Made by a program: the position numbers and the translations under genes
The notes under the pieces: generated by a model
The model's database searches: none
Seen by the model: only the letters and a program-made list of their open reading frames with translations
Told to the model about the DNA's origin: nothing
Origin: SCGC-AG-212-J23 sp036406675
GTDB lineage: Bacteria > Pseudomonadota > Gammaproteobacteria > Burkholderiales > SG8-39
DNA length: 64,000 nt
Assembly: GCA_036406675.1 (NCBI GenBank)
Contig: DASXAO010000114.1
Location: forward strand, 11,840-75,839
Direction: 5' to 3'
In this document: positions 47,394-55,934 of the stretch, in pieces
Position numbering within the stretch: the first letter of the stretch is position 1
Layout of the letters: every line of letters starts with the position of its first letter

Positions 47394-47843
47394 TTACTTC
47401 ACCTTGTAGACTACGTCGTGCTCACGCACGTGGTCGACGACTTTCAGGCCGAAGTCGTCGTCCGGCCCGACCTGCTCCACCGGAGCATGGCCGATTTGCA
47501 GCGATTCGACGCGCTGGCCAAAGTCGCTGGTATGCCCCTTGATGTGGATGCTGTCGCCGACGTGCAGGTTCGTGCCCGGGTCGAGCTTCACGACCGCGAC
47601 GGACAGGTGGCCGAAGTAATGCGTGACCACTCCCACTCGATCGCCCGGCGGCGGCGCAACGGGCGCAGGGCTCGGCAGCGGCGCAGTCTTCGGCTTGACC
47701 GGCTTTGGCGACGGTTTCCTGGAAACCTTGGTTCTTTTTACCGCTTTCTTCGCGGCTTTCTTGCGCAGCGCCGGCTTGCTCGTCTTCAGTTTCTTGCGCT
47801 TCAGCTTCGACGCGGCTTTCTTGGCTTTCTTGGCCTTGGCCAT
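47394..47843 (-). CDS. Lys-rich protein fused to an EF-Tu domain 2-like module
   Basis: A 149-residue protein in two parts. Residues 1-50 are extremely Lys/Arg/Ala-rich (MAKAKKAKKAASKLKRKKLK...), then a Pro-rich linker, then from about 67 a compact domain (DRVGVVTHYFGHLSVAVVKL; GDSIHIKGHTSDF; VESLQIGHAPVEQV; VREHDVVYKVK). The second part matches the short stand-alone translation-elongation-factor-like proteins related to EF-Tu domain 2. The basic tail resembles histone H1-like bacterial tails. RNA, DNA or ribosome binding is plausible. It ends 10 bp from purM, convergently. Confidence 0.82.
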   Translation of the reverse strand: MAKAKKAKKAASKLKRKKLKTSKPALRKKAAKKAVKRTKVSRKPSPKPVKPKTAPLPSPAPVAPPPGDRVGVVTHYFGHLSVAVVKLDPGTNLHVGDSIHIKGHTSDFGQRVESLQIGHAPVEQVGPDDDFGLKVVDHVREHDVVYKVK

Positions 47844-47859
47844 GTGACCTCCCGGGCGG

Positions 47860-48750
47860 TCATTGTCCCGTGCTCGATCCGCGCCGGGCAAGGTAGATTC
47901 CCACGAGGACGATCACGCCGCCGGCGATCTGCAGCGGGACCAGCGGCTCGGCGAGCAGGATCCAGGCGAAGAGCGCGGCCATCACCGGCTGAAAGAGCAG
48001 GCTGACCGACGAGAACGCCGCCGGAAGATGCGCCAGCGCATAGGCGATCAGGCCCTGGCCGGCGGCGTGCGAGATGAGCGCGAGACCGAGGAGAATCCAC
48101 CAGCCACCCGCCGCTCGCGGAATCATCGGCTCGCCGGTGCCGAGCGCGACGGGAAGGAGCAGGATCGCCGTGATGGTGGTGGTGACCGCCATGAGGTACA
48201 GCGTGCTCTCGCCCCGGTCGCGCAGGCCCTTCACCGCGAGCAGGTAGGCCGCGTAGAACATCGCGGTAACGACGCCGAGCGCGTCGCCCACCAGGCCGGT
48301 GGACGAGAACGCGAGGCTGGTGTGAACGAGCAGCGCCACGCCGACGAGCGCCGCGGCGAGCCCGGCGAGGAAGGTCGGGGTCGGCCGCTGGCGCAGGAAG
48401 ATCCACGCCGCGAGGGTCACGAAAATGGACGCGAGGTTGGCAAGCAAGGTGGCGTTTGCCACCGAGGTGAGCTGGACCGACTTGTGCCAGAAGGCGAGGT
48501 CGCCGGCGAACGCCAGCGCGGCGGCGAGCAACAGTTGCCAACTGCCGAAAGCGTTGCGGGCCCCATAAGGTCGCCTGGGTGGACTGCGATTTAGGCCGTA
48601 CGCGATCCACAAGACGGGAACCGCCAAGGCCACGCGCCAGAACGCGGCCGCCGTGGGTCCGACACCGGCGGCCAGGGCCTCTCTCACAAAGATCGGCGAC
48701 AGCGCGATGAACGTCGCGCCCGCGAGGAGGGCGACGAGCGCGGGATTCAC
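47860..48750 (-). CDS. EamA/DMT-family transporter
   Basis: A 296-residue inner-membrane protein with ten hydrophobic helices in two EamA repeats. The N-terminal helix LVALLAGATFIALSPIFVREAL and internal SHAAGQGLIAYALAHLPAAFSSVSLLFQPVMAALFAWILL are typical. The substrate is unknown; family members export metabolites or amino acids. It is 17 bp upstream of the Lys-rich gene on the same strand and divergent from dnaE by 40 bp. Confidence 0.92.
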   Translation of the reverse strand: MNPALVALLAGATFIALSPIFVREALAAGVGPTAAAFWRVALAVPVLWIAYGLNRSPPRRPYGARNAFGSWQLLLAAALAFAGDLAFWHKSVQLTSVANATLLANLASIFVTLAAWIFLRQRPTPTFLAGLAAALVGVALLVHTSLAFSSTGLVGDALGVVTAMFYAAYLLAVKGLRDRGESTLYLMAVTTTITAILLLPVALGTGEPMIPRAAGGWWILLGLALISHAAGQGLIAYALAHLPAAFSSVSLLFQPVMAALFAWILLAEPLVPLQIAGGVIVLVGIYLARRGSSTGQ

Positions 48751-48790
48751 GGCCCGCGCATGGTAAGGGCTTTCCGGTAAAATTTTTAAG

Positions 48791-51700
48791 ATGCCGGCGC
48801 CGCGCTTCGTTCACCTCAGGCTGCACAGCGAATACTCGGTGAGCGACGGGATCGTCCGCCTGGACGAGGCCGTGCGCCGGGCGGCCGCCGACGGGATGCC
48901 GGCGCTCGCGCTGACCGACCTCGCGAATCTTTTCGGCCTGGTCAAGTTCTACGGCGCCGCTCGGGCCGCCGGCGTGAAGCCGATCATCGGCGCCGACTGC
49001 TGGCTGCAGAATCCGGGCGACCGCGACAAGCCGGTGCGCATGCTGCTCCTTTGCGCGAGCCGAGCCGGCTACCTGCGCCTGTGCGACCTGCTCTCGCGCG
49101 CGTGGCTGCGCAATCAGTATCGTGCGCGCGCCGAAATCTCGCGCGCGTCGCTCGAAGAAGCCGGCACCGATGGCCTGATTGCCCTTTCGGGCGCCGCGGC
49201 GGGCGATGTCGGCCAGGCCCTCGCCGCGGGCAACGCCGAAGCCGCGGAGCGTCTGGCGCGCGGCTGGGCCGAGCTTTTCCCGGGCCGCTACTACGTCGAG
49301 CTGCAGCGCGCGGGCTTTCCCCAGGGCGAGGCGCTCGTCGCCCGCTCGGTGGCGCTCGCCGGGCGCCTTGCGCTGCCCGTCGTGGCGACGCACCCGGTGC
49401 AGTTCCTCGAGCGAGAAGATTTCAAGGCGCACGAAGCGCGCGTTTGCATCTCGCAAGGGTACGTGCTCGCCGACCAGCGCAGGCCGAAGCTCTTCACGCC
49501 CGAGCAGTACTTCAAGCGTCAGCGCGAGATGGTCGAGCTCTTCGCCGACCTGCCGCAGGCGCTCGAGAACTCGGTCGAGATCGCGCGGCGCTGCAACCTG
49601 GCCATCCAGCTCGGCAAGAGCCGCCTGCCGGCTTTCCCGACGCCGCCCGGCGTCACGATCGATGAATTCCTTCGCGGCGAGGCGCACGCGGGGCTCGCGC
49701 GACGCATCGACAAGCTCGGCCTCAAGGACGAGGACAAGCCGCGCTACCGCGAGCGGCTCGAGTTCGAGATCGGGACCATCGTGCAGATGGGATTCGCCGG
49801 CTATTTCCTCATCGTCGCCGACTTCATCAACTGGGCAAAGCAAAACGGCGTGCCGGTGGGCCCCGGGCGCGGCTCGGGCGCGGGTTCGCTGGTAGCCTAT
49901 TCGCTCGGCATCACCGACCTCGATCCGCTCAAGTACGACCTCCTGTTCGAGCGTTTCCTCAATCCGGAACGCGTGTCGATGCCCGACTTCGACATCGACT
50001 TCTGCCAGGACGGGCGCGACCGGGTGATCGAGTACGTGCGCGGGAAGTACGGCGAAGCGAGCGTCTCGCAGATCGCCACGTTCGGCACGATGGCCGCGCG
50101 CGCGGTGGTCCGCGACTGCGGCCGGGTGCTCGACCTGGGCTACAACTTCTGCGACCAGATCGCCAAGCTGATTCCGGTGCAGCCGGGCAAGACGATCACG
50201 CTCGAGGATGCGCGCGAGATGGAGCCGCTGCTCGCCGAGCGCGAAGAGAAGGAAGACGAAGTTCGCGAGCTGCTCGAGCTCGGCGGCAAGCTCGAAGGCC
50301 TGGTGCGCAATGTCGGCATGCACGCGGGCGGCGTGCTGATCGCTCCAGGGCGCCTCACCGACTTCTGCCCCCTGTACGCGGCCGAGGGCACCGCGAACGT
50401 GATCTCGCAGCTCGACAAGGACGACGTCGAGGCGGTGGGGCTGGTCAAGTTCGACTTCCTGGGCCTCACCACGCTCACGATTCTCGACTGGGCGGAGCGC
50501 TACGTGCGCCGCCTGGGCGAGGCTTCCTTCTCGCTCGAGAAGGTGCCGCTGAACGACGCGCTCGCCTACAAGCTGCTTTCGGCGGGCAACACCACCGCGG
50601 TGTTCCAGCTGGAATCGCGCGGCATGCGCGACCTCATCAAGCGCGCGCGTCCGGATCGCTTCGAGGACGTGATCGCGCTCGTCGCCCTGTACCGCCCGGG
50701 GCCTATGGATCTCATTCCCGAGTACATCGAAAGGAAGCACGGCAAGCGCGTCGAGTACCTCGACCCGCGCCTGGCGCCGATCCTCGGTCCGACCTACGGC
50801 ATCATGGTCTACCAGGAGCAGGTGATGCAGATCGCGCAGGTCATCGGCGGCTACTCGCTCGGCGGCGCCGACCTGCTGCGCCGGGCGATGGGCAAGAAGA
50901 AGCCGGAGGAAATGGCGCAGCAGCGCGAAGTCTTCGTCGCCGGCGCGGAGAGGAACGGGCTCGCGCGCACGCGCGCCACGCAGCTCTTCGACCTGATGGA
51001 GAAGTTCGCCGGCTACGGCTTCAACAAGTCGCACGCCGCGGCCTATGCGCTGCTCGCCTACCACACCGCTTACATGAAGGCGCACCACGCCGCGGCGTTC
51101 TTCGCCGCGAACCTCTCGGCGGTGATGGACGACACCGACAAGGTGCGCCCGTTCCACGAGGACGCGGTCGCGAACGGCCTCGTCGTGCTGCCGCCGGACG
51201 TCAACGCGTCGGAATACCGCTTCGTTCCGGTCGACCGCGCGACCATCCGCTACGGGCTCGGGGCGGTCCGCGGCACTGGGGAGGGCGCCATCAACGCGAT
51301 CCTCGCGGCCCGGCGCGAAAAGCCGTTCGCGGATCTCTTCGACTTCTGCAGCCGGGTGGACAAGCGCCTGGTCAACCGGCGCGTGGTCGAGGCGCTGATC
51401 CGCGCAGGTGCTTTCGATTCCATCGATTCTCAAAGAGCAAGGCTTCTAGCGTCTGCCGGGCGCGCGCTCGAGGCCGCCGAGCAGGCGCTGGCGCAGGCGT
51501 CCCAGAACAGCCTGTTTGGCGAGGCCGAAGCCCCGCGCGGCGGCGCCGTGGTCTACGTCGACGCCGCGCCTTGGGACATGCGGCAGAAGCTCACCGAGGA
51601 GAAGGCGGCACTCGGCTTCTACCTCTCGGGCCATCTCTTCAAGGTCTACGAGCGCGAGCTGGCGGGGTTCGCCCGGGTGCCGCTGGCGAAGCTTGGCGTC

Positions 51701-52213
51701 GGCGAGCGCGTGACGATGGCCGGCATCGTGGTGGCCGCGCGCACCCAGATGACGCGGCGCGGGCGGATGATGGTGGTGATGCTCGACGACGGCACCGCGC
51801 AGGTGGAGATTTCCGTGTTCAACGAGCTCTACGAAAAGCACCGCGAGAAGCTGAAGGAGGACTCGCTGCTCGTGGTCGCCGGCAAGGTGCAGTCGGACGA
51901 GTTCTCCGGGGGGCTGCGGGTCAGCGCCGACGAGCTCATGGACCTCGAGACGCTGCGCAACCGCCATGCGTCGCTCCTCAAGCTCTCCCTGAACGGCCAG
52001 GCCGACGCCAAGCGGCTGCAGCAGGTGCTCGGGCCGTACCGCGCCAGCGGCAACGGCAGCTGCCAGGTGCTCGTGGAGTACGAGAACGGCACGGCGCTGT
52101 GCAAGCTCGCGCTCGGCGAAGCGTGGCGCGTGCGGCCGGACACGCGGCTCATCAGCGAGCTCGGCGCGTGGCTGGCGCCGGAAAACGTCGAGGTCGTCTA
52201 CAGCTCGCTCTAG
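48791..52213 (+). CDS. dnaE: DNA polymerase III subunit alpha
   Basis: Replicative polymerase of 1140 aa. An N-terminal PHP domain (FVHLRLHSEYSVSDG) precedes the C-family catalytic core: GRGSGAGSLVAYSLGITDLDP, PDFDIDF with Asp401 and Asp403 (same numbering as E. coli), RPGPMDLIPEYIERKHG and GYGFNKSHAAAYALLAYHTAYMK. Helix-hairpin-helix and OB-fold regions follow (VTMAGIVVAARTQMTRRGRMMVV). It is complete. The stop TAG overlaps the convergent FAD-protein stop in CTAG. A TAAAAT at 48778 is a possible -10. Confidence 0.97.
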   Translation: MPAPRFVHLRLHSEYSVSDGIVRLDEAVRRAAADGMPALALTDLANLFGLVKFYGAARAAGVKPIIGADCWLQNPGDRDKPVRMLLLCASRAGYLRLCDLLSRAWLRNQYRARAEISRASLEEAGTDGLIALSGAAAGDVGQALAAGNAEAAERLARGWAELFPGRYYVELQRAGFPQGEALVARSVALAGRLALPVVATHPVQFLEREDFKAHEARVCISQGYVLADQRRPKLFTPEQYFKRQREMVELFADLPQALENSVEIARRCNLAIQLGKSRLPAFPTPPGVTIDEFLRGEAHAGLARRIDKLGLKDEDKPRYRERLEFEIGTIVQMGFAGYFLIVADFINWAKQNGVPVGPGRGSGAGSLVAYSLGITDLDPLKYDLLFERFLNPERVSMPDFDIDFCQDGRDRVIEYVRGKYGEASVSQIATFGTMAARAVVRDCGRVLDLGYNFCDQIAKLIPVQPGKTITLEDAREMEPLLAEREEKEDEVRELLELGGKLEGLVRNVGMHAGGVLIAPGRLTDFCPLYAAEGTANVISQLDKDDVEAVGLVKFDFLGLTTLTILDWAERYVRRLGEASFSLEKVPLNDALAYKLLSAGNTTAVFQLESRGMRDLIKRARPDRFEDVIALVALYRPGPMDLIPEYIERKHGKRVEYLDPRLAPILGPTYGIMVYQEQVMQIAQVIGGYSLGGADLLRRAMGKKKPEEMAQQREVFVAGAERNGLARTRATQLFDLMEKFAGYGFNKSHAAAYALLAYHTAYMKAHHAAAFFAANLSAVMDDTDKVRPFHEDAVANGLVVLPPDVNASEYRFVPVDRATIRYGLGAVRGTGEGAINAILAARREKPFADLFDFCSRVDKRLVNRRVVEALIRAGAFDSIDSQRARLLASAGRALEAAEQALAQASQNSLFGEAEAPRGGAVVYVDAAPWDMRQKLTEEKAALGFYLSGHLFKVYERELAGFARVPLAKLGVGERVTMAGIVVAARTQMTRRGRMMVVMLDDGTAQVEISVFNELYEKHREKLKEDSLLVVAGKVQSDEFSGGLRVSADELMDLETLRNRHASLLKLSLNGQADAKRLQQVLGPYRASGNGSCQVLVEYENGTALCKLALGEAWRVRPDTRLISELGAWLAPENVEVVYSSL

Positions 52214-53151
52214 CTGCCCCAGCGCACCTCGCACGCCTCGCGCGCGAGGAGGCTTCTCTGGTGGCGCAGCCACGCGTTCACCCAGCGCTCGTGCGGGTCG
52301 ATCCTGCGCTGCTCGGCAAGGAATTCCGCGAGCTGCGGATAGCAGGCCTCGGTCTGCTCGCGCGTGGCCTCGGGGGTGCACGAGATCGGAAAGCCGCCGC
52401 CGTGGGCGATGGCGAGGTCGATCAGGCTGCGCTTGAGCTGCGTCGAGCGGACCTGCGCGCCCAGGTTGGCGCCCTCGGCGAGCCCGAGGCTGACCTCGCA
52501 GTATTCCTGCCCCGGAAGCCGCAGGAACGTTTCGTCGTCGGCGCGGACCCGCCGCACGGCGAGGCTCTCCAGATCGAAGCGCCATTCGGCGCAGCAGTCG
52601 CGGCACGCCGCCACCAGCGCTTCCAGCCTGACCGGCGGCACCAGCAGAACGAGCTTGCGCGCCGCGTGCGGGCGAGGCTCGCCCGGTCGGTCCAAATGGG
52701 CGTCCGGCGCCTGGGCCTCGGCGAGAGCGCGCGCGAGCGACTCGATGCGCAAGGTCACGCTGTAGATCGCGCCGAAGAGTCCGTGCCCGCCGACCACCAG
52801 GGCGAAGAGGTCCGGGTTGGTCATGCGGTCGACGCGCCGCAGGTGGCCGTCCGGCGTGACCATGGTGAGCGATTGGACGTGGCTCACGGTGGGGCGTCCG
52901 TCGGGTCCGGCAGCGTTGCAAGCGAGGCTTTCGCCGATGGTCGGATGCGCGGTGCGGACCTCCTGCGCGCGGCCGTCGCCGGGACGCAGGCGCGCCGCCA
53001 GGCTTTTCCAGCTCGCGCTTGACTGAACCTCGACCAGCCCGCGCGCTTCGTCGACGGCGAGCACCCGGTCCAGGCGCGAGGCATCGAACGATGCGCACGC
53101 GCGAACCGACTGGCACAGCTCCTGGGCGGAAAGCGGGGGTTTGGCGGTCAT
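52210..53151 (-). CDS. FAD-binding (PCMH-type) oxidoreductase, short form
   Basis: A 313-residue protein of the FAD-linked oxidase family. Residues 35-135 carry the FAD-binding pattern (VEVQSSASWKSLAARLRPGD; IGESLACNAAGPDGRPTVSHVQSLTMVTPDG; VVGGHGLFGAIYSVTLR). The rest is a degenerate cap domain ending in ERWVNAWLRHQRSL. Usual FAD/FMN-containing dehydrogenases have about 450 residues, so the N-terminal FAD lobe looks shortened. The substrate is unknown. Confidence 0.75.
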   Translation of the reverse strand: MTAKPPLSAQELCQSVRACASFDASRLDRVLAVDEARGLVEVQSSASWKSLAARLRPGDGRAQEVRTAHPTIGESLACNAAGPDGRPTVSHVQSLTMVTPDGHLRRVDRMTNPDLFALVVGGHGLFGAIYSVTLRIESLARALAEAQAPDAHLDRPGEPRPHAARKLVLLVPPVRLEALVAACRDCCAEWRFDLESLAVRRVRADDETFLRLPGQEYCEVSLGLAEGANLGAQVRSTQLKRSLIDLAIAHGGGFPISCTPEATREQTEACYPQLAEFLAEQRRIDPHERWVNAWLRHQRSLLAREACEVRWGS

Positions 53152-53257
53152 CTTTCTCTCCCCTCGAATCGATGCGACGCCGGCTATTTTTCTCCCCGCT
53201 GGAGAGCGGCCGCAACGGCGGCGAGCAAAGTCGCGCGGCCCGATACCGGCAGCCGCG

Positions 53258-53536
53258 CTAGGCGGTCGGTCGGCGTTCGAACCGGGCGTGCGGCGGCTCG
53301 CCGTCGCTTGCCGCCACCCGCACCTCGTCCACGCGGGAAGCGGGCGGCCCGCGCCTCGCCCAGGCGACGAGCTCGGCCACCCGCTCCGGGGGTCCCTGGA
53401 CGAGCGCCTCCACGCTGCCGTCGGTCCGGTTTCGGACCCACCCCGTCAGGCTGCGCGCTTGCGCTTCGACGCAAAGGGCGTCCCGGAAGCCGACGCCCTG
53501 CACGCGCCCGGTGATGCTCAGCTTTCGGCTGATCAT
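53258..53536 (-). CDS. acyP: Acylphosphatase
   Basis: Small enzyme that hydrolyses acyl phosphates. The 92 residues contain ITGRVQGVGFRDA with catalytic Arg18 and GWVRNRTDGSVEALVQG with Asn36, the two active-site residues of the family. ATG 53536 gives the standard start MISRKLSITGRVQ; a longer frame upstream is non-coding. It is divergent from the pilin-like gene by 94 bp. Confidence 0.95.
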   Translation of the reverse strand: MISRKLSITGRVQGVGFRDALCVEAQARSLTGWVRNRTDGSVEALVQGPPERVAELVAWARRGPPASRVDEVRVAASDGEPPHARFERRPTA

Positions 53537-53630
53537 GTAAAAGACCTTAAGGAATCGCTGCAAGCCTCGGAACTGGCTTCTAAAGTTCATGATAAGCTCG
53601 GTCCGCGTCAGGCACTGAGGGGATAAAAAA

Positions 53631-54026
53631 ATGCGCATCGCGTTGTTGGTCGTCGCCGGTCTCGCCCTGATTGGTTTCCTCACCGTCGCGGTGGTCCTGC
53701 CGCAGCGGGCGGGAACCGAAGCTCGCGAAGCCGCGCAGGCGCTCATCCTCGGCGCGGAGCCGGCCAAGCAGCAGGTGGCGGCTCAAGCCGAGAAGTCGGG
53801 CAACCTTGTCGGCGTAGGGAAGGAAGTCAAGGTCGCGGCGAAGAGCGATCCGAAGTACGGGGAGATGAAGTGGATCGTATCCGAGAATGGCGACATTCGC
53901 GGCTGGAACGAGAAGAACGCGCTTGAAGTGACTTTGACCCCGACCCTTCAATCGGGCAAGGCGAGCTGGAACTGTCGCGGTTATCCGGTCACGGTGATGC
54001 CGGCGAGCTGCGGCGGTCGCTCGTAA
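53631..54026 (+). CDS. Pilin-like protein lacking a prepilin leader
   Basis: A 131-residue protein. One N-terminal hydrophobic helix (residues 3-24) is followed by an amphipathic stretch (TEAREAAQALILGAEPAKQQVAAQAEKSG) and a C-terminal domain that resembles the type IV pilin globular part (IVSENGDIRGW; LEVTLTPTLQSGKASWNC; YPVTVMPASC) with Cys115 and Cys127 in disulfide positions. The class III leader and FTLIE motif are absent: the protein begins MRIALLVVAGLALIGFL. A strong ribosome site (AGGGGA) precedes the ATG. Its end overlaps the convergent hyfI-like gene by 38 bp. Confidence 0.75.
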   Translation: MRIALLVVAGLALIGFLTVAVVLPQRAGTEAREAAQALILGAEPAKQQVAAQAEKSGNLVGVGKEVKVAAKSDPKYGEMKWIVSENGDIRGWNEKNALEVTLTPTLQSGKASWNCRGYPVTVMPASCGGRS

Positions 54027-54522
54027 CGGCGGTCAGGATCGCCTGCAGGATTGCCGCGGGCGGCGGCGGGCAACCCGGCACGGCGACGTCAACGGGCAGC
54101 ACGTTCGAGACGCGACCGCGGCTCGCGTAGCTCTCGCCGAAGATTCCTCCGGTGCAGCCGCAGTCGCCGACCGCGACGACCAGCTTCGGCTCCGGCATGG
54201 CGGCGTAAGTGCGCAGCAGCGCCTGCTCCATGTTGCGCGATACCGGCCCGGTGATGAGCAGCAGGTCGGCGTGCCTCGGGCTCGCCACGAACTTCATGCC
54301 CAATCCCTCGAGGTTGTAGTACGGATTGCCCAGGGCATGGATCTCGAGCTCGCAGCCGTTGCACGACCCCGCGTCGACATGACGCACGGCGAGCGCGCGG
54401 CCGAGACGCTCGAGCGCCAGCGTCTCGAGGCGCTGCGAAAGCGCGCGCAGCGCCGGATCGGGCGCGCGCGCCGGCTCGGTGACGATCCCGGCGTGCATCA
54501 TGCGAAGCACGATCTTGTGCAT
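53989..54522 (-). CDS. hyfI: NuoB/HyfI-like subunit of an Ehr membrane complex
   Basis: Small Fe-S subunit, 177 aa. The ligands of the proximal [4Fe-4S] cluster are all present: Cys54 and Cys57 in GSCNGCELE, Cys121 in VVAVGDCGCTGG and Cys151 in VPGCPPPP. The sequence is closest in style to hydrogenase-4 HyfI/HycG and complex I NuoB. ATG 54522 overlaps the stop of the large-subunit gene. It is the last gene of the leftward operon. Confidence 0.9.
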   Translation of the reverse strand: MHKIVLRMMHAGIVTEPARAPDPALRALSQRLETLALERLGRALAVRHVDAGSCNGCELEIHALGNPYYNLEGLGMKFVASPRHADLLLITGPVSRNMEQALLRTYAAMPEPKLVVAVGDCGCTGGIFGESYASRGRVSNVLPVDVAVPGCPPPPAAILQAILTAVTSDRRSSPASP

Positions 54523-55934
54523 CAGAGGTCGGCGCCCGAGTAGGACAGGTTGAAGGACTTGTTGATCAGCGGAAAGTCCGGGACGATGTTTCCGAGCACC
54601 GCGTGCTCCAGCGCGGGCCAGTTCTGCCACGACGGGTCGTGGGGATGGCAGCGCCGGACCGTGCCGGCCGGGCCGACTTCGAGCGCGACGAAGATTTCGC
54701 CGCGCCAGCCCTCGACCCAGCCCACGCCGCTCGCGCCTTCGTGCGGGTCTTGAAAAGTAGTCCTCGCTTCTCCTTGGGGCAGGGAAGCCAGAATCTGGCG
54801 CTCCAGGCGCAACGACTCGAAGATTTCCTCGAAGCGCACCACGATGCGCGAGGCGACGTCGCCGTTGCGATGCGCGCACAGCGCCGGCGCGAGCTCCTCG
54901 TAGGGCGCAAAGCCCGGAAAAACGCGCGCGTCGATCGCGATCCCGCTTGCCCGCGCGGCGACGCCGACGACCCCGAGCTCGGCGGCCAGGGGCGGCGCGA
55001 GCCGCCCGCAATTGATGCAGCGGTCCTGCAGCCCCGGATGGTCGTAGTAGATGGCGCGCAGCGCCAGTACCTCCTCCTCGAGGCGCTCGCCCTCCCCGAG
55101 AATCGCATCGGCCGCCGCGCGATCGATATCCACCGAAGCGCCCCCCGGCACGATGCGGTCCATCAGAAAGCGATGGCCGAAAAGGCGCGCGTTCAATCGC
55201 AGCAGGTCCTCCTTGAGGCGTGAGAATTGCGCCAGCCCGAACGCGAGCCCGCCGTCGTTGCCGAGATAACCGAGATCGCCGAGGTGATTGGCGATGCGCT
55301 CGCGCTCCAGCAGCAGCGCGCGCAGCCACTGCGCGCGAGGCGGCGCGGTTGCCTGGGCGGCGCGCTCGAGCGCCATGGCGTAGGCCCAGGCGTAGGCGAC
55401 GGTGCTGTCGCCCGAGACCCGGCCGGCCAGGCGCGCGCCGTCGGCGAGGCTCATCGATTCGAAGCGCCGCTCGATGCCCTTGTGGACGTACCCGAGACGC
55501 TGCTCGAGGCGCAGAACGCGTTCTCCGACTACCGAAAAGCGGAAGTGTCCGGGCTCAATGATGCCGGCGTGCACCGGGCCCACCGGGATCTCGTGGACGC
55601 CGTCGCCTTCGACCTGCACGAATGCATAGGGCGCGTCGCCATGGACCAGCCACGGCCGCTCATCGTGCCCCGATCTCAGGCCATGGAGATCGCGGATCGC
55701 GCGCTGCATGCGCACCGCTGCGGGAAAGGCGGTTGAAGCATCCGGGTATTCGACGCCGGTCACGGGAAGATCGAGCTGCAGCAATCCCGCGTGCACGACG
55801 AGCAGCGCGTGGACCGCGCGCGGTTGATCGCTGGCCCAGAGCGCACCGAGGCGGCCGCCGTCCTGTTTCACCGATTGGAGCAGCGGAATCCAGTCGCGCG
55901 CGCTGACGGTGTGTCGTTCGAGAGCGAAGCTCAT
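54522..55934 (-). CDS. hyfG: HyfG/NuoCD-like large subunit without NiFe ligands
   Basis: A 470-residue fusion of NuoC-like (about 1-115) and NuoD/hydrogenase-large-subunit-like (about 120-470) domains. EPGHFRFSVVGERVLRLEQRLGYVHKGIERRFE is clear family sequence. Where hydrogenases have the first CxxC pair, this protein has SGDS (174-177), and the C-terminal DPCxxC is replaced by NLSYSGADL, so no NiFe centre can bind. A separate CINC lies at 306-309. These traits define energy-converting-hydrogenase-related (Ehr) complexes. Stop/start overlaps tie it to hyfF and hyfI. Confidence 0.88.
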   Translation of the reverse strand: MSFALERHTVSARDWIPLLQSVKQDGGRLGALWASDQPRAVHALLVVHAGLLQLDLPVTGVEYPDASTAFPAAVRMQRAIRDLHGLRSGHDERPWLVHGDAPYAFVQVEGDGVHEIPVGPVHAGIIEPGHFRFSVVGERVLRLEQRLGYVHKGIERRFESMSLADGARLAGRVSGDSTVAYAWAYAMALERAAQATAPPRAQWLRALLLERERIANHLGDLGYLGNDGGLAFGLAQFSRLKEDLLRLNARLFGHRFLMDRIVPGGASVDIDRAAADAILGEGERLEEEVLALRAIYYDHPGLQDRCINCGRLAPPLAAELGVVGVAARASGIAIDARVFPGFAPYEELAPALCAHRNGDVASRIVVRFEEIFESLRLERQILASLPQGEARTTFQDPHEGASGVGWVEGWRGEIFVALEVGPAGTVRRCHPHDPSWQNWPALEHAVLGNIVPDFPLINKSFNLSYSGADL

